A stretch of 64,000 nt of DNA from Sterolibacterium sp. (GCA_018062105.1 JAGOSV010000004.1:1-64000), one strand, 5' to 3'; counted from the first letter of the stretch, positions 9,701 to 18,509 are shown. The notes: generated by a model from the sequence alone, not told the origin. Program-made: numbers and translations.

Positions 9701-9957
9701 AGTGCCGATACGTTGGTCTGGGCACCGAGCAGCTGCGTGGTCAAGTACTGGTCATAGACGCGCTTGACCGTTTCGACATTGGCCCCCTGACCAATGAACC
9801 CGCTGCCGGTAAACATCGGGTCGTTGGCCTGCTGCATGGCCGTCTGACGGGTATAGCCCGGGGTCGAGGCATTGGAAATGTTCTGTCCGGTCGTGGCCAG
9901 GTTGATCTGGGCAGTGTTGAGCCCGCTCACGCCGATATTCAATATGTTGGCAGCCAT
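6715..9957 (-). CDS. flgK: Flagellar hook-associated protein 1 FlgK, enlarged
   Basis: A 1080-residue protein, about twice the usual FlgK length. The N-terminal rod-type motif (TTGQNISNASTPGYTR, residues 23-38) and the C-terminal coiled domain (from about 985; NLDEEAANLLRYQQAYQASA) are canonical. The extra length is central: three related segments at about 558-645, 688-778 and 798-880, each with a VNDQFD/VNDRFS start, a G-Y-(N/M/T)-(S/P) turn and a LLVTS/MIVTS/LSITS strand, resemble flagellin hook IN (Flagellin_IN) repeats. They are flanked by two similar modules (FPVGSTVD...GDSFEI at 487-541 and FPVGAMVT...GDKFTV at 914-969). FlgK is the first hook-filament junction protein. A sigma-54-like promoter precedes it. 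Confidence 0.95.
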   Translation of the reverse strand: MAANILNIGVSGLNTAQINLATTGQNISNASTPGYTRQTAMQQANDPMFTGSGFIGQGANVETVKRVYDQYLTTQLLGAQTNVSALESYSGQISQIDNLVADTSSGLSSAMNNFFTGLGELVSNPSSIPSRQAFLSEAKSMASRLNAMDTRINEVRLGVNSRISDQVVQINTQARQIADINQRIIIAQSAGSMQPANDLLDQRDQLINELNKTIRATAVPQSDGSYSIFIGNGQLLVTGNTPSELVAVQDIHDPLRTVVGMQQPSGQPLLLPEAQLTGGTMGGLLAFRNETLDMVQNTLGRIAVTMGQNFNDQHRLGQDLTGTLGGDFFTLPTPQVLDSSDNPQPPIKIDVKITKTADLKSSDYLLTSNGGGNYSLLRLSDNTMLVRGGALPTPPATVDGLTIVPAAVPPTGASYLIQAVRNVAGNIGVLVTDPRTIAAATPIRTGISLSNHGTGAISPGTVSNVQQIPPGAAITLRYLNTPVPSLDGFPVGSTVDNGAGQFIKITSPTTAVPYTIGNNISFNGISLALTGAPVHGDSFEINAARGMALGNAAPAYPLTITTGVNDQFDLVLDGGPVNRITVAAGVYNSGTALASAVKTAIGPGATVTVNPAGQLLVTSAMVGGTTAATLAAAGVNTGFAAMFGGGITNPPMGTTPGVTNTGLTDMFGVPGAASFRGAAQGTAAPSVYPLTIVAAVNDQFDISLNGGPATTIILPPATYMSGIALASAIQTAIGGGATVKVDDVSGKMIVTSNMVGGASAVNIAVTGVNQGFNTMFGGAVTVGNRAVQSGGLLLLDPTDIKAGVNDRFSINVDGAGVQTILVPEGRYTPNTLAYQIQSTVNSQFAAPGVEVKINGAGQLSITSNRIGGPSGVALGNVVSGLSTMSVNTPVTRTESLPVAPVTISYRESDNSFTGFPVGAMVTVEGDTQSPYQITSTLTPVKYTPGAQVSFNGYSFALSGVPKQGDKFTVGPNDSGVSDNRNALLLAQFQTAKTLDGGKATYQGVYASMVNQVGNKAREVQVGSQAQQSLADQAQKSRDSVSAVNLDEEAANLLRYQQAYQASAKVIAVAGKLFDNLLQVM

Positions 9958-10024
9958 GTTCGCTCCATTCGTTCATCCGGTTAACGGCAAAGCCTGCCGG
10001 AAATTGAGATGTCGCAGGGAGTTC

Positions 10025-10041
10025 AGCAAACTCCATGCCAA
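10025..10041 (-). promoter_or_regulatory. Sigma-54-type promoter upstream of flgK
   Basis: On the minus strand the sequence reads TTGGCATGGAGTTTGCT, matching the -24/-12 consensus YTGGCACGrNNNTTGCW at all but one defined position (T for C after GGCA). It lies about 68 bp upstream of the flgK ATG in a 141-bp gap after flgJ. It would allow flgK-flgL-lipoprotein to be expressed separately from flgB-J. A run of loosely repeated GAGCGATYC units follows just upstream (10050-10080). Confidence 0.7.
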
Positions 10042-10098
10042 CTCGAACGATTCGAGCGATCCGAGCGATTCAAACGATCGGGAACAAAAACGGGAAAA

Positions 10099-11091
10099 TC
10101 AGCCCTGCCGCAAGCTGCTGCGCAAAGTCTGCCCTTCAATGATGCGAACCAGTTTGGCCGCATACATCGGGTCGGTGGCATAGCCTGCCTGCTGCAGGCC
10201 ACGGGCAAAACCGGCAGCATCCTGTGTTCCCAGCACCTGGCCATAGCGCGGGCTGGTCGTCAGCAGGCGGGCGTAATCACGAAACGCTGCCGCGTAAGAA
10301 TCATAAGCACGGAAGTCCGCCGTCTGACGCTGGCTGACACCATTCACCACTTCAGTTGTCGTGGCATTCGCTATCGCCCCGCTCCAGTTCCGGTCGGCCT
10401 TGATTCCAAAGAGATTATGACTGGGGCGACCATCCGGTAAATGCGGCTCGGATTTGCCCCAGCCGGTTTCCAGCGCGGCCTGCGCCACCATAAAATGTGC
10501 CGGAATCCCCGTCTGGCGACTGACTTCCAGCGCATGTGGCCAGACCCGGTCAACAAAATTGCGTGCGTCGCCAGAAGGCGCAGAGGACACGTCCCCCTGA
10601 CGGCGGGCGGCGACCCCTTCATCCGGGGCAGACGAGCCCGGCAGCAGCGGAACGGCAATCGTCGCCGGCAAATGCCGGGCGGCAGGGTTTGCCGCCAGCG
10701 GCAAGGCAGAAGGTGCCGGCGGCAATCCCTCCGGCACGACGGCCGTGCTGCCACCACTACTACCACCACCACCACCACCACCGCCACTCATCTGGTTCAG
10801 TTGCTTCTCGATGATTGCGGCCAGCCCCAGCCCGCCACCTTTGGTCGCCAGCACCTGGGTCAGCTGCTGGTCGTGCATCGATTCATAAAAACGGGTCTGC
10901 TCGCTGTCGAACATGCCTTCATGCGGCGTGGCATCGCGCATCGACTTCAGCACGGTCTGCAAAAACAGCGCCTCGAACTGGCGTGCCACAGCCTTGTTCG
11001 AGGCAGCCGTATTGCCGCGTGCCTCGCGCTTGAGTGCGTTGAGGTCACGGGCATCGATCGCCAGCTGGTTGGAGAGTTCCTGAATGGACAT
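10099..11091 (-). CDS. flgJ: Flagellar rod cap/peptidoglycan hydrolase FlgJ
   Basis: A 330-residue bifunctional protein. Residues 1 to about 100 form the rod-capping domain (VARQFEALFLQTVLKSMRDA). Residues 103-115 are a Gly/Ser tract encoded by an in-frame trinucleotide repeat, followed by a Pro/Ala-rich linker. From about 177 to the end is a glucosaminidase-type hydrolase with the catalytic Glu in QAALETGWGKS (E208) and the HNLFGIKA motif. FlgJ opens the murein so the rod can pass. The gap to flgI upstream is 152 bp, without an obvious promoter. Confidence 0.96.
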   Translation of the reverse strand: MSIQELSNQLAIDARDLNALKREARGNTAASNKAVARQFEALFLQTVLKSMRDATPHEGMFDSEQTRFYESMHDQQLTQVLATKGGGLGLAAIIEKQLNQMSGGGGGGGGSSGGSTAVVPEGLPPAPSALPLAANPAARHLPATIAVPLLPGSSAPDEGVAARRQGDVSSAPSGDARNFVDRVWPHALEVSRQTGIPAHFMVAQAALETGWGKSEPHLPDGRPSHNLFGIKADRNWSGAIANATTTEVVNGVSQRQTADFRAYDSYAAAFRDYARLLTTSPRYGQVLGTQDAAGFARGLQQAGYATDPMYAAKLVRIIEGQTLRSSLRQG

Positions 11092-11243
11092 GATGCCGAG
11101 CTTACCTCCCTATCCGCCCCTTGCAGGGCATGAACAGAACGGAAAAGCCGGCTCTGTTGTACGCACACCAACCAAGGCTACAGCTCGGTACGCACACTGC
11201 CACACGGACAACTTCCGGACGCTCACTGCCCTTCAATCCGGCC

Positions 11244-12353
11244 TCAAATTACCTCCAGCTCGGCACGCAGCGCACCTGCCGAGCGCATGGCTTGCAGGAT
11301 GGCGATGAGATCGGCCGGATTAGCACCGATGGCATTGAGCGACTTAACGACATCAGCAAGATTCGCGCCGGATTTGACGTTCATTAGTTCGCCCTCATTC
11401 TGCTTGACGCCAATCTTGGCATTCGACACACCGGCAGTCTGCCCACCCGCCAGCGGATTGGGCTGGCTGACGGCATTGCTGGCATCGATTGTGACCGACA
11501 GGTTGCCGTGTGCCACGGCGCAGTTTTCCAGCGTCACGGCCTGGTTCATGACCACCGAACCCGTACGGCTGTTGACGATGACCTTGGCCAGCCCCTGCAC
11601 CGGCTTCAGCGACAGATTTTCGAGGCGACCGATGAAAGCCACGCGCTCATTGGCATCCTGCGGTGCCTTGACCCGCACCTGACGGCCATCCACGGCCGAA
11701 GCACTACCGGGAGCAGCCTTGTTGATGGCCTCGACCAGGCGCTGTGCCGTACCGAAATCAGTTTCCTTGAGCTCGAAGGACACATACTCACCGCTGCCCA
11801 GCGGCGTTTCCACTTCACGCTCGACCGTCGCCCCGCCGCTGATGCGCCCCACCGACAGATGATTCACCACCGTCTTCGATCCGCCCGCCGAAGCACCGGC
11901 ACCACTGACCACGATATTGCCCTGAGCCATGGCATATACCTGGCCATCCGCCCCCTTGAGCGGTGTCATGACCAGCGTTCCACCGCGCAAGGACTTGGCA
12001 TTGCCAATGGAGGAAATCGTTACATCGATCGGCTGCCCCATCCGTGCGAAGGGGGGCAGGTTTGCCGTCACCATCACGGCCGCCACATTCTTGAGCTGCA
12101 GGCTGGTACCTGGCGGCAATGCCACCCCCATGTTGGACAGCATGTTGATGATGCTCTGCACGGTAAACGGCGTCTGGGTGGTCTGGTCACCACTGCCATC
12201 GAGGCCGACCACCAGTCCATAACCAATCAGCTGGTTGTTGCGTACTCCGGCAATCGAGGCCAGATCCTTGACACGTTCGGCCTGCACCGGCGCTACCAGC
12301 AGCGCTGAAGCGGACACCAGGGCGGCCAGCCATTTCATCCATGAGGTCATCAT
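11244..12353 (-). CDS. flgI: Flagellar P-ring protein FlgI
   Basis: A 369-residue secreted protein with a cleavable signal peptide ending at VAPVQA, followed by the conserved FlgI start (ERVKDLASIAGVRNNQLIGY, GLVVGLDGSGDQT). The end (LNAIGANPADLIAILQAM) is also typical. FlgI builds the peptidoglycan-embedded P-ring. Candidate starts are GTG 12356, ATG 12353 and ATG 12350; I chose the first ATG. It follows flgH by about 12 bp. Confidence 0.97.
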   Translation of the reverse strand: MMTSWMKWLAALVSASALLVAPVQAERVKDLASIAGVRNNQLIGYGLVVGLDGSGDQTTQTPFTVQSIINMLSNMGVALPPGTSLQLKNVAAVMVTANLPPFARMGQPIDVTISSIGNAKSLRGGTLVMTPLKGADGQVYAMAQGNIVVSGAGASAGGSKTVVNHLSVGRISGGATVEREVETPLGSGEYVSFELKETDFGTAQRLVEAINKAAPGSASAVDGRQVRVKAPQDANERVAFIGRLENLSLKPVQGLAKVIVNSRTGSVVMNQAVTLENCAVAHGNLSVTIDASNAVSQPNPLAGGQTAGVSNAKIGVKQNEGELMNVKSGANLADVVKSLNAIGANPADLIAILQAMRSAGALRAELEVI

Positions 12354-12365
12354 CACACCCCGTAC

Positions 12366-13043
12366 TCAGAAAGGCAGGAACGACAGAAAGAAACGTCCCA
12401 GCCAGCCCATCGCCTGCGCCGAATCGATGAAACCGTTGGCCTTGTACTCGATGCGGGCATCGGCCACCTGAGTCGATTGCACGGTGTTGGAGGTGGTGAT
12501 GGTGTTGGGATTGACCACCCCCGAAAAGCGGATGAATTCCTCGCCTTCCTTGAGGCCGATCTGCTTTTCACCCGAGACCAGCAGATTGCCGTTGGCCAGC
12601 ACTTCGATGACCGTCACCGTCAGCGAACTGGTGAAATCATTGGCCGAGGTGTTCTGCCCCTTGCCACCGAACGAAGTGGAATCCGATGCACTCAGGCTCA
12701 TGCCCTGCAAGGTTTTCACCGGCAAGCCATTGACCGTCGGAATGGAGGCTGACATGCTGGCCGAGCGCGACGCCTTGTTTTCAGAGTTCTTCGATGCCGT
12801 CGTCTTCTCGGCGATATTGATGACCAGTGTGTCACCAACAAAGCGGGCACGCCGGTCCTCGAACAGTGGCCGCGCCGACGTCACACTGTAGATGGAACCA
12901 TTGGCCGGCGGCGTGTAGGCGCGCGATTCCGGACGCGCCGTCATCGGCTGATGGACATTGGTTGGTGGCACAGTCGTCGCACACCCTGCCAGCAACAGGA
13001 GCGCCAACAGCCCACCGCTACAGAATGAACACACGTGTTTCAT
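12366..13043 (-). CDS. flgH: Flagellar L-ring lipoprotein FlgH
   Basis: A 225-residue outer-membrane lipoprotein: signal peptide with lipobox LAGC close to residue 21, then the FlgH features (GSIYSVTSARPLFEDRRARF, VGDTLVINIAEKTTASKNSE). It forms the L-ring bushing. The ATG at 13043 overlaps the flgG stop as TGATG; a GTG one codon earlier is a weaker choice. The C-terminal RIEYKANGFIDSAQAMGWL pattern is conserved. Confidence 0.97.
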   Translation of the reverse strand: MKHVCSFCSGGLLALLLLAGCATTVPPTNVHQPMTARPESRAYTPPANGSIYSVTSARPLFEDRRARFVGDTLVINIAEKTTASKNSENKASRSASMSASIPTVNGLPVKTLQGMSLSASDSTSFGGKGQNTSANDFTSSLTVTVIEVLANGNLLVSGEKQIGLKEGEEFIRFSGVVNPNTITTSNTVQSTQVADARIEYKANGFIDSAQAMGWLGRFFLSFLPF

Positions 13044-13825
13044 CACAAGCTCGCCAGTTTTGCCAGCATTTGATCCGAGGTCGTAATGACCTTGGAATTC
13101 ATTTCATAAGCACGCTGGGTCTGGATCATGGTGACCAGTTCCTCGGCCGCATTGACATTAGATGTTTCGACATAAGTCTGGTTGAGCAACCCCGTACCAT
13201 TGGTACCCGGGGTGTTGGGCGTTGGCGTGCCGCTCGACGCCGTTTCAACGAACAGGTTTTCACCAGCACTTTGCAGCCCACCTGGATTGATGAAGTTGGC
13301 AATCTGGATGGTGCCAATCTGATTGACCGCCGTCGATCCGGGCTGGGTCACCGACACCACGCCATCCCGGCTGATGGTTACGGTCAATGCATCCTGCGGA
13401 ATGGTCAGCGCCGGCGAGACTGGATAACCGCTAGAGGTTACCACCTGGCCGGTGTTGTCCTTCTGGAAAGAGCCATCACGCGTATAGGCCAGCGTACCGT
13501 CCGGCATCTGTATCTGGAAAAAGCCCTGGCCATTGATGGCCACATCCAGCGTATTACCCGTCAGATTCAGGTTGCCCTGGGTGAACATTTTTTCTGTCGC
13601 AATCGGCCGCGCCCCAGTGCCCAGCTGCAAACCAGAAGGAATGGTTGTCTGCTGCGATGACTGAGCCCCCGGCTGGCGCATGGTTTGATACAGCAGATCC
13701 TCGAACACCGCCCGTGAACGTTTGTAGCCGGTAGTGCTAATGTTGGCCAGATTGTGCGAGATGACATCCAGCTGCGTCTGCTGTGCATCAAGGCCGGTCT
13801 TGGCAACCCAGAGTGAACGTATCAT
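13043..13825 (-). CDS. flgG: Flagellar distal rod protein FlgG
   Basis: A 260-residue rod protein with the N-terminal family motif [19 protein letters not shown] and the C-terminal [20 protein letters not shown]. The length is the standard one for distal rod FlgG and differs from FlgF by the conserved [16 protein letters not shown] segment. It lies 18 bp after flgF and overlaps the flgH start, so translation is coupled. Confidence 0.98.
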   Translation of the reverse strand: MIRSLWVAKTGLDAQQTQLDVISHNLANISTTGYKRSRAVFEDLLYQTMRQPGAQSSQQTTIPSGLQLGTGARPIATEKMFTQGNLNLTGNTLDVAINGQGFFQIQMPDGTLAYTRDGSFQKDNTGQVVTSSGYPVSPALTIPQDALTVTISRDGVVSVTQPGSTAVNQIGTIQIANFINPGGLQSAGENLFVETASSGTPTPNTPGTNGTGLLNQTYVETSNVNAAEELVTMIQTQRAYEMNSKVITTSDQMLAKLASL

Positions 13826-13843
13826 GATGATTCACCGTTGAAA

Positions 13844-14584
13844 TCAAAGATTTGTAATGATCTGTGTGGCCGCCTGGTCATTGCTGGTCGACAAGGTCAG
13901 CAACTTCATCTGCATTTCGAACTGGCGTGCCAGGGAAATCATGCTAACCATCTGTTCAGCGGCATTCACATTGCTGCCTTCCAGATAGCCACTGACCACA
14001 CGCACCGCCGGATCGGCATCGGCCGCCTGCCCGTCTTGCAAGCGGAACAAACCATCCTCACCGCGCACCAGCTCACTTTCCGGCGGATTGACCAGCTTGA
14101 TACGACCGATCGCATTGACCGTGTTTTGCGCCCCCGTCTCGGGAATCACCGAAATACCGCCGTCGTCCCCGACGGTAATCTTCACATCCGGCGGCACGCT
14201 GATCGGCCCGCCATCGCCTTGCACGGGAATGCCGGTGCGCGTCTGCAACACGCCATTGACATCGAGCTGCAGGCTGCCATTGCGTGTGTAGGCCTCGCTG
14301 CCATCGGGCAGGCTCAGGGCGATCCAGCCCTGCCCCTTGACCGCCACATCCAGCGTCCGACCGGAAGCCATCAACGGCCCGCTCTGGAAATTGGTGTGGG
14401 TGCTGGCATCGACCACAAAGGCGCGGGTCGGCAGGGCAGCCGACTGCACCTGTACGGCACGCAGCCGATGCTCCTCGGCACGATAACCGGTCGAGGTGAC
14501 GTTGGCCAGATTGTGCGCCACCGCCGCCTGCCGGCTCATCGTTTGCGATGCGCCGGTCATGGCGGTGTAAATCAGGCGATCCAT
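13844..14584 (-). CDS. flgF: Flagellar proximal rod protein FlgF
   Basis: A 246-residue rod protein starting MDRLIYTAMTGASQTM, the usual FlgF beginning, with AHNLANVTSTGYRAEEHRL and the C-terminal SNVNAAEQMVSMISLARQFE. It sits between flgE and flgG as in most proteobacteria. Confidence 0.98.
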   Translation of the reverse strand: MDRLIYTAMTGASQTMSRQAAVAHNLANVTSTGYRAEEHRLRAVQVQSAALPTRAFVVDASTHTNFQSGPLMASGRTLDVAVKGQGWIALSLPDGSEAYTRNGSLQLDVNGVLQTRTGIPVQGDGGPISVPPDVKITVGDDGGISVIPETGAQNTVNAIGRIKLVNPPESELVRGEDGLFRLQDGQAADADPAVRVVSGYLEGSNVNAAEQMVSMISLARQFEMQMKLLTLSTSNDQAATQIITNL

Positions 14585-14606
14585 GGTTCAGTCTCCGCCC
14601 GGGTGA

Positions 14607-16670
14607 TTAACGCAGATTCACCAGCGTCTGCATGATCTGATCCTGCGTCTTGATGGTCTGGGCATTGGCTTGATACGCCCGTTGCGCCGTGATCATGTTG
14701 ACCAGTTCCTTGGTGAGATCAACGTTGGCCTCTTCCACCGCGCCAGACTTCACCACCCCCAGATTGGCCGTCCCCGGTGCACCAGGAATCGGGGCACCCG
14801 ATTCAGATGTTTCTGCCCACTGGTTATTGCCCAATGAAGCCAGACCATTCGGATTGTTGAAATTGGCCAGCACCAGCTGTCCCATGTTACGCGACTTGCC
14901 GTTGGAGTAACGCCCCTGGACGATACCATCCTGCGACACACTCAGGCCCGCCAGACGCCCCGAGGTATAACCATCCTGCACCAGCTGATTGGTGCCAAAC
15001 GTCACGCCATATTGCGTCGTCCCGGTCAGGTCAAGAGTGAACTTCAGCGGCGTCGTCGCCCCCGTCGTGATGTCAAAATTCTGCGACAGCGTGGTCAGCG
15101 GTCCCGGCGTGGTCAATGCCCCGGCCGTGTTGAAGATCAGACGGGTGGGGCCTGCCGGCTTGCCGGTTTCCAGCGAAGTGTACAAATCCCACTGGTTCGG
15201 AATCTGGGTCTTGACGTAGTACAGCGACAGTGTATGCGGGTTGCCCAGGGTGTCATACACCGTCTGGGCGGTCGAGGCGGTGTAGCTGGTCGCCTTCTTG
15301 ATATCGAAGTTATCCATATCACGCCCCGTCTCGGCAATGATGGAACCCGGTGCCGGGGGCGGGAAAGGTGCCACCGACGGCAGGGTACCAAACAGAGCAT
15401 TCAGGCCTGTCGTGTCATAGACCGGCGGGGGGCCGGGGGCGGTTTCCACACCGGAGAGCGTCACCTGTGAGGTACGGTTCATGCTGGTCACCGTGGTCTG
15501 CATCGAGGCCACTTTCAATGCCCCGCTCACTGGATCCACCGTCACGGAAACCGCACCATTGTTACCGATGGCAAGAGCGGCATTGATGTCCTTGGTCATC
15601 TGCGTGGCCAGATCGGCGGCCGTCGCATAAGGGCCGGCAGTCACGGTCACCGTCACCGGCGTTGTCATGTTGTCGATCTTGATATCGAAGGTATCGCCAC
15701 CAGCGAGCGCCGGCACGATGCCGCCCAGCGCATAACCCCAGGCACCCGTAGACGGAATCGGCGGTGCCGCCACCGTACCGAAATAAGCGTTGTAGGCACC
15801 ATTGGTCGGCGTCGTATCGGTGACCGTGACATAGGAACCCAAACCACGGCTGCCGGTGCTGCCCACGCTGGTCGACGTCAACACCAGCTTGTTGGCCGCA
15901 TCGAGGGTGACATTCACCCCGGTCTCGGTGACATTGGCCGCCTTCAGTGCCGCATTGATGGCACGCTGCACTTCGGCGACAAAATCACCGCGCGGATAAC
16001 CAACGGCATTGGGGGCCAGCGTCACCAGCACCGGCGTATTCGGATCACCGTCAACTTCCAGCATGAACTGGTCATTTGCCCCGGGCGCCGGACTGGCCAC
16101 CACGGGCAGGGAAGTCGGCAGCACCACACTGCCCGTCAATGTGCCCTGAATCATGGACAGCGGCATCTTGGAACGGGAATCAAGGTTCACCTGGGTCTGG
16201 CTGCTGGTCGTCGCCTTGGGCTGGATCGCATCATTGCTGACTCGCAGCGGCACCAGGCTGCCCGGAGCTATCGTGCCGTCCAGCGGATCCGCCGCATAGC
16301 CCGTCACATTCAGCCCCGTGTTATTGATGACGTAGCCTTCCTTGTCGAGCAGGAACTGGCCATTACGGGTATAGGAAATCGCACCGTTATTATCCAGACG
16401 GAACATGCCGGCACCATTGACCGAAATATCCAGCGGATTGCTGGTGGTGGTCATGTTGCCCTGGGTAAATAGCTGCTGAACGGTCATTACGTTGGCACCG
16501 ATCCCCACCGCCGAGGTGCCGTTACCCAGCATGGCATTGGCGTAGGCATCGGCAAAGCGGGCATCCGCCATCTTGTAGCCGACCGTATTGGAGTTGGCGA
16601 TGTTGTTACCGATGGCGTCGAGCGACATCGAGGAAGCGTTGAGGCCGCTGAGGGCTTGTTGGAAGCTCAT
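14607..16670 (-). CDS. flgE: Flagellar hook protein FlgE, enlarged
   Basis: A 687-residue hook protein, well above the roughly 400 residues of enteric FlgE. Both ends are canonical: AIGNNIANSNTVGYKMADARF (residues 19-39), the FlgE core (SYTASTAQTVYDTLGNPHTL, about 462-481) and the C terminus with TKELVNMITAQRAYQANAQ. Extra sequence at about residues 180-445 contains two segments with AND-QF-LEVDG and GGDTFDIKIDN starts and long Thr/Val strands that look like Flagellin_IN repeats. These probably form surface-exposed hook domains. It follows flgD by 81 bp. Confidence 0.96.
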   Translation of the reverse strand: MSFQQALSGLNASSMSLDAIGNNIANSNTVGYKMADARFADAYANAMLGNGTSAVGIGANVMTVQQLFTQGNMTTTSNPLDISVNGAGMFRLDNNGAISYTRNGQFLLDKEGYVINNTGLNVTGYAADPLDGTIAPGSLVPLRVSNDAIQPKATTSSQTQVNLDSRSKMPLSMIQGTLTGSVVLPTSLPVVASPAPGANDQFMLEVDGDPNTPVLVTLAPNAVGYPRGDFVAEVQRAINAALKAANVTETGVNVTLDAANKLVLTSTSVGSTGSRGLGSYVTVTDTTPTNGAYNAYFGTVAAPPIPSTGAWGYALGGIVPALAGGDTFDIKIDNMTTPVTVTVTAGPYATAADLATQMTKDINAALAIGNNGAVSVTVDPVSGALKVASMQTTVTSMNRTSQVTLSGVETAPGPPPVYDTTGLNALFGTLPSVAPFPPPAPGSIIAETGRDMDNFDIKKATSYTASTAQTVYDTLGNPHTLSLYYVKTQIPNQWDLYTSLETGKPAGPTRLIFNTAGALTTPGPLTTLSQNFDITTGATTPLKFTLDLTGTTQYGVTFGTNQLVQDGYTSGRLAGLSVSQDGIVQGRYSNGKSRNMGQLVLANFNNPNGLASLGNNQWAETSESGAPIPGAPGTANLGVVKSGAVEEANVDLTKELVNMITAQRAYQANAQTIKTQDQIMQTLVNLR

Positions 16671-16751
16671 GTTCGTCTCCTGTCCTGTTCTAAACTGCTA
16701 CCCGTCTCTATTAGCAAATTCGGTGCCAGCTTTTTGCCGGCAGCCTCCTGC

Positions 16752-17450
16752 TCACAGGATCTGCTTGACCTCAGACATATTGACCACCGCATTCTGCTCG
16801 CCCACGCTAAGCGTGACACCCTTTCCCGTGCGGGTGACACTGGTCACCGGGCCATACTCCAGGGCCGTGGCCGCCACCTTGTCGGCCCCCTGCCGAGCGG
16901 CAAAACTAACCGTATAGGCACCATTTGCCGCCACCTCACCCTTGTCCGTCGCGCCATCCCAGGAAAAAGCCGAAGTCCCGACACCCTTGGAACCCAGTTC
17001 CACCGTCCGCACCACCAGACCATTAGCATCCTTGATGGTGGCCGTGACATTATCCGCCGCACTCTCCAGACTGAAGCCCCCGGCCGACTTGCCATCGGCC
17101 AGTTTGAGCTGATTGCCCTCGACCAGCACCGTGCGCCCCACCATCGAAGCCGCCTGAAAGGTCTGGCCATCGGAAAAACTGGACAACATAGACTGCATGG
17201 TCGTATTCAGCTTGGTGATGCCATCCACCGTGCTGATCTGCGCCAGTTGCGACGTCATCTGGGCATTGTCGAGCGGATTGAGCGGATCCTGATTGTTGAG
17301 CTGCGCCGTCAGCAGCTTGAGGAAACGGTTCTGGGCATCATCCACCGCACTGGATGAGCCCGCTGCTCCACGCCGTGCCGCACTGGTGGAATTCTGGTTG
17401 GCCGTATTGATGGCATCAAAAGCAGCGGCATTGATATTGTTGTCACTCAT
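16752..17450 (-). CDS. flgD: Flagellar hook cap (basal-body rod modification) protein FlgD
   Basis: A 232-residue hook scaffolding protein. The conserved N-terminal part is QNRFLKLLTAQLNNQDPLNP followed by DNAQMTSQLAQISTVDGI. The C-terminal part contains FlgD Ig-like and Tudor-like strands (WDGATDKGEVAANGAYTVSF). It caps the growing hook and is released when the hook is complete. Normal length and position. Confidence 0.97.
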   Translation of the reverse strand: MSDNNINAAAFDAINTANQNSTSAARRGAAGSSSAVDDAQNRFLKLLTAQLNNQDPLNPLDNAQMTSQLAQISTVDGITKLNTTMQSMLSSFSDGQTFQAASMVGRTVLVEGNQLKLADGKSAGGFSLESAADNVTATIKDANGLVVRTVELGSKGVGTSAFSWDGATDKGEVAANGAYTVSFAARQGADKVAATALEYGPVTSVTRTGKGVTLSVGEQNAVVNMSEVKQIL

Positions 17451-17465
17451 GTCCCTCTCCCGGTT

Positions 17466-17873
17466 TTACTGCTGGCCGATGGCCAGGGTTTTCATCAATA
17501 ACTGCTTGGCAGTGTTCATCATTTCGGCATTGATCTGGTAAGAGCGCGAAGCCGAGATCATATTGACCATCTCATCGACCACATTGACATTGGGCATCTG
17601 GACATAGCCTTGTTCATTGGCTGCCGGATTGTTCGGCTCATACGTCAGGCGCATCGGTGCGGCACTCTCGACCACCTGCATCACCCGCACGCCCTGACCG
17701 CCCTCCTTACCCACCGGCGTAGCGGCAAAAACGACCTGCTTGGCACGATACGGCTGACCATCGGCGGTGGTGATGCTGTCGGCGTTGGCCAGATTGCTGG
17801 AAACCGCATTGAGACGTGCCGACTGGGCATGCAGTGCCGAGCCAGCAATTGAAAAGACATTGAAAACACTCAT
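17466..17873 (-). CDS. flgC: Flagellar proximal rod protein FlgC
   Basis: A 135-residue rod protein starting [20 protein letters not shown], with the motif [20 protein letters not shown] and the C-terminal [18 protein letters not shown]. Standard in length; lies between flgB (21 bp upstream) and flgD. Confidence 0.98.
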   Translation of the reverse strand: MSVFNVFSIAGSALHAQSARLNAVSSNLANADSITTADGQPYRAKQVVFAATPVGKEGGQGVRVMQVVESAAPMRLTYEPNNPAANEQGYVQMPNVNVVDEMVNMISASRSYQINAEMMNTAKQLLMKTLAIGQQ

Positions 17874-17894
17874 GATTTACCCTCTCAAAAACGA

Positions 17895-18302
17895 TCAGGG
17901 CTGCAAGGCCATGCCCAGTGTCCGGAGCTTGCCATTGATGAATGTCATCATTGCCTCCATCTGGATGGCGTTCTCGGCAAAAGCTGCCCGCTCAGTATCC
18001 ATATTCACCGTATTGCCATCGACGCTGGACTGCTGCTCACCACGATACAGAACCTTGGCTCCAAAGCGATTGCCACCGTCCAGTGACAGATGCCGCACAT
18101 TGGTCTGCGCCAGCGACAAAGGCCCGCCGACATCGCGCCCCATCAAGGCACCATTCAACGCCGCCTTGAAATCAATGTCCCGCGCCTTGTAGTGCGGGGT
18201 ATCGGCATTGGCGATATTGGAGGCAATCAGCTCCTGGCGCCAAGCACGCAGATTGAGTGCCGTCTGGTTGAATTTCAAATCCTGGTCGATGCGGTCGATC
18301 AT
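17895..18302 (-). CDS. flgB: Flagellar proximal rod protein FlgB
   Basis: A 135-residue rod protein starting MIDRIDQDLKFNQ, with LIASNIANADTPHYKARDIDF. The frame is open upstream to 18341, but the ATG at 18302 has a GGAGG ribosome site five bases before it and gives the family-standard length. It is the first gene of the leftward rod-hook operon and has a sigma-54-like promoter 40 bp upstream. Genes often found next to it (flgA, flgM, flgN) are absent here; the accessory island begins instead. Confidence 0.97.
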   Translation of the reverse strand: MIDRIDQDLKFNQTALNLRAWRQELIASNIANADTPHYKARDIDFKAALNGALMGRDVGGPLSLAQTNVRHLSLDGGNRFGAKVLYRGEQQSSVDGNTVNMDTERAAFAENAIQMEAMMTFINGKLRTLGMALQP

Positions 18303-18341
18303 GATGGCCTCCGGGCCTGTCCATTTCTTCACATCGAACAA

Positions 18342-18358
18342 TGCACGTTTCGTGCCAA
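18342..18358 (-). promoter_or_regulatory. Sigma-54-type promoter of the flgB operon
   Basis: The minus strand reads TTGGCACGAAACGTGCA, matching the sigma-54 consensus YTGGCACGrNNNTTGCW with a single mismatch (G for T before TGC). Its -12 end lies 40 bp upstream of the flgB ATG. It fits class II/III flagellar control by an FlrC-like activator, which is not encoded in the window. Activator-binding sites could not be recognised. Confidence 0.8.
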
Positions 18359-18509
18359 CTCAACACACACTAAACCAACCGTCACACCTACTGCCAACAG
18401 GGCAACAACCACCTGCCACCCCCCGGATACACCCCACCCCACCCCAGCCTGCCAACCCGGGCAATTTTTGCCGCCACCTCACCAGTACCGATGGCAACTA
18501 TCGCGGGAT

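Noticed and set aside
10740..10795. Possible phase-variable repeat in flgJ
   Set aside because: The unit is three bases, so changes stay in frame and cannot switch the gene off; kept only as a low-interest observation.
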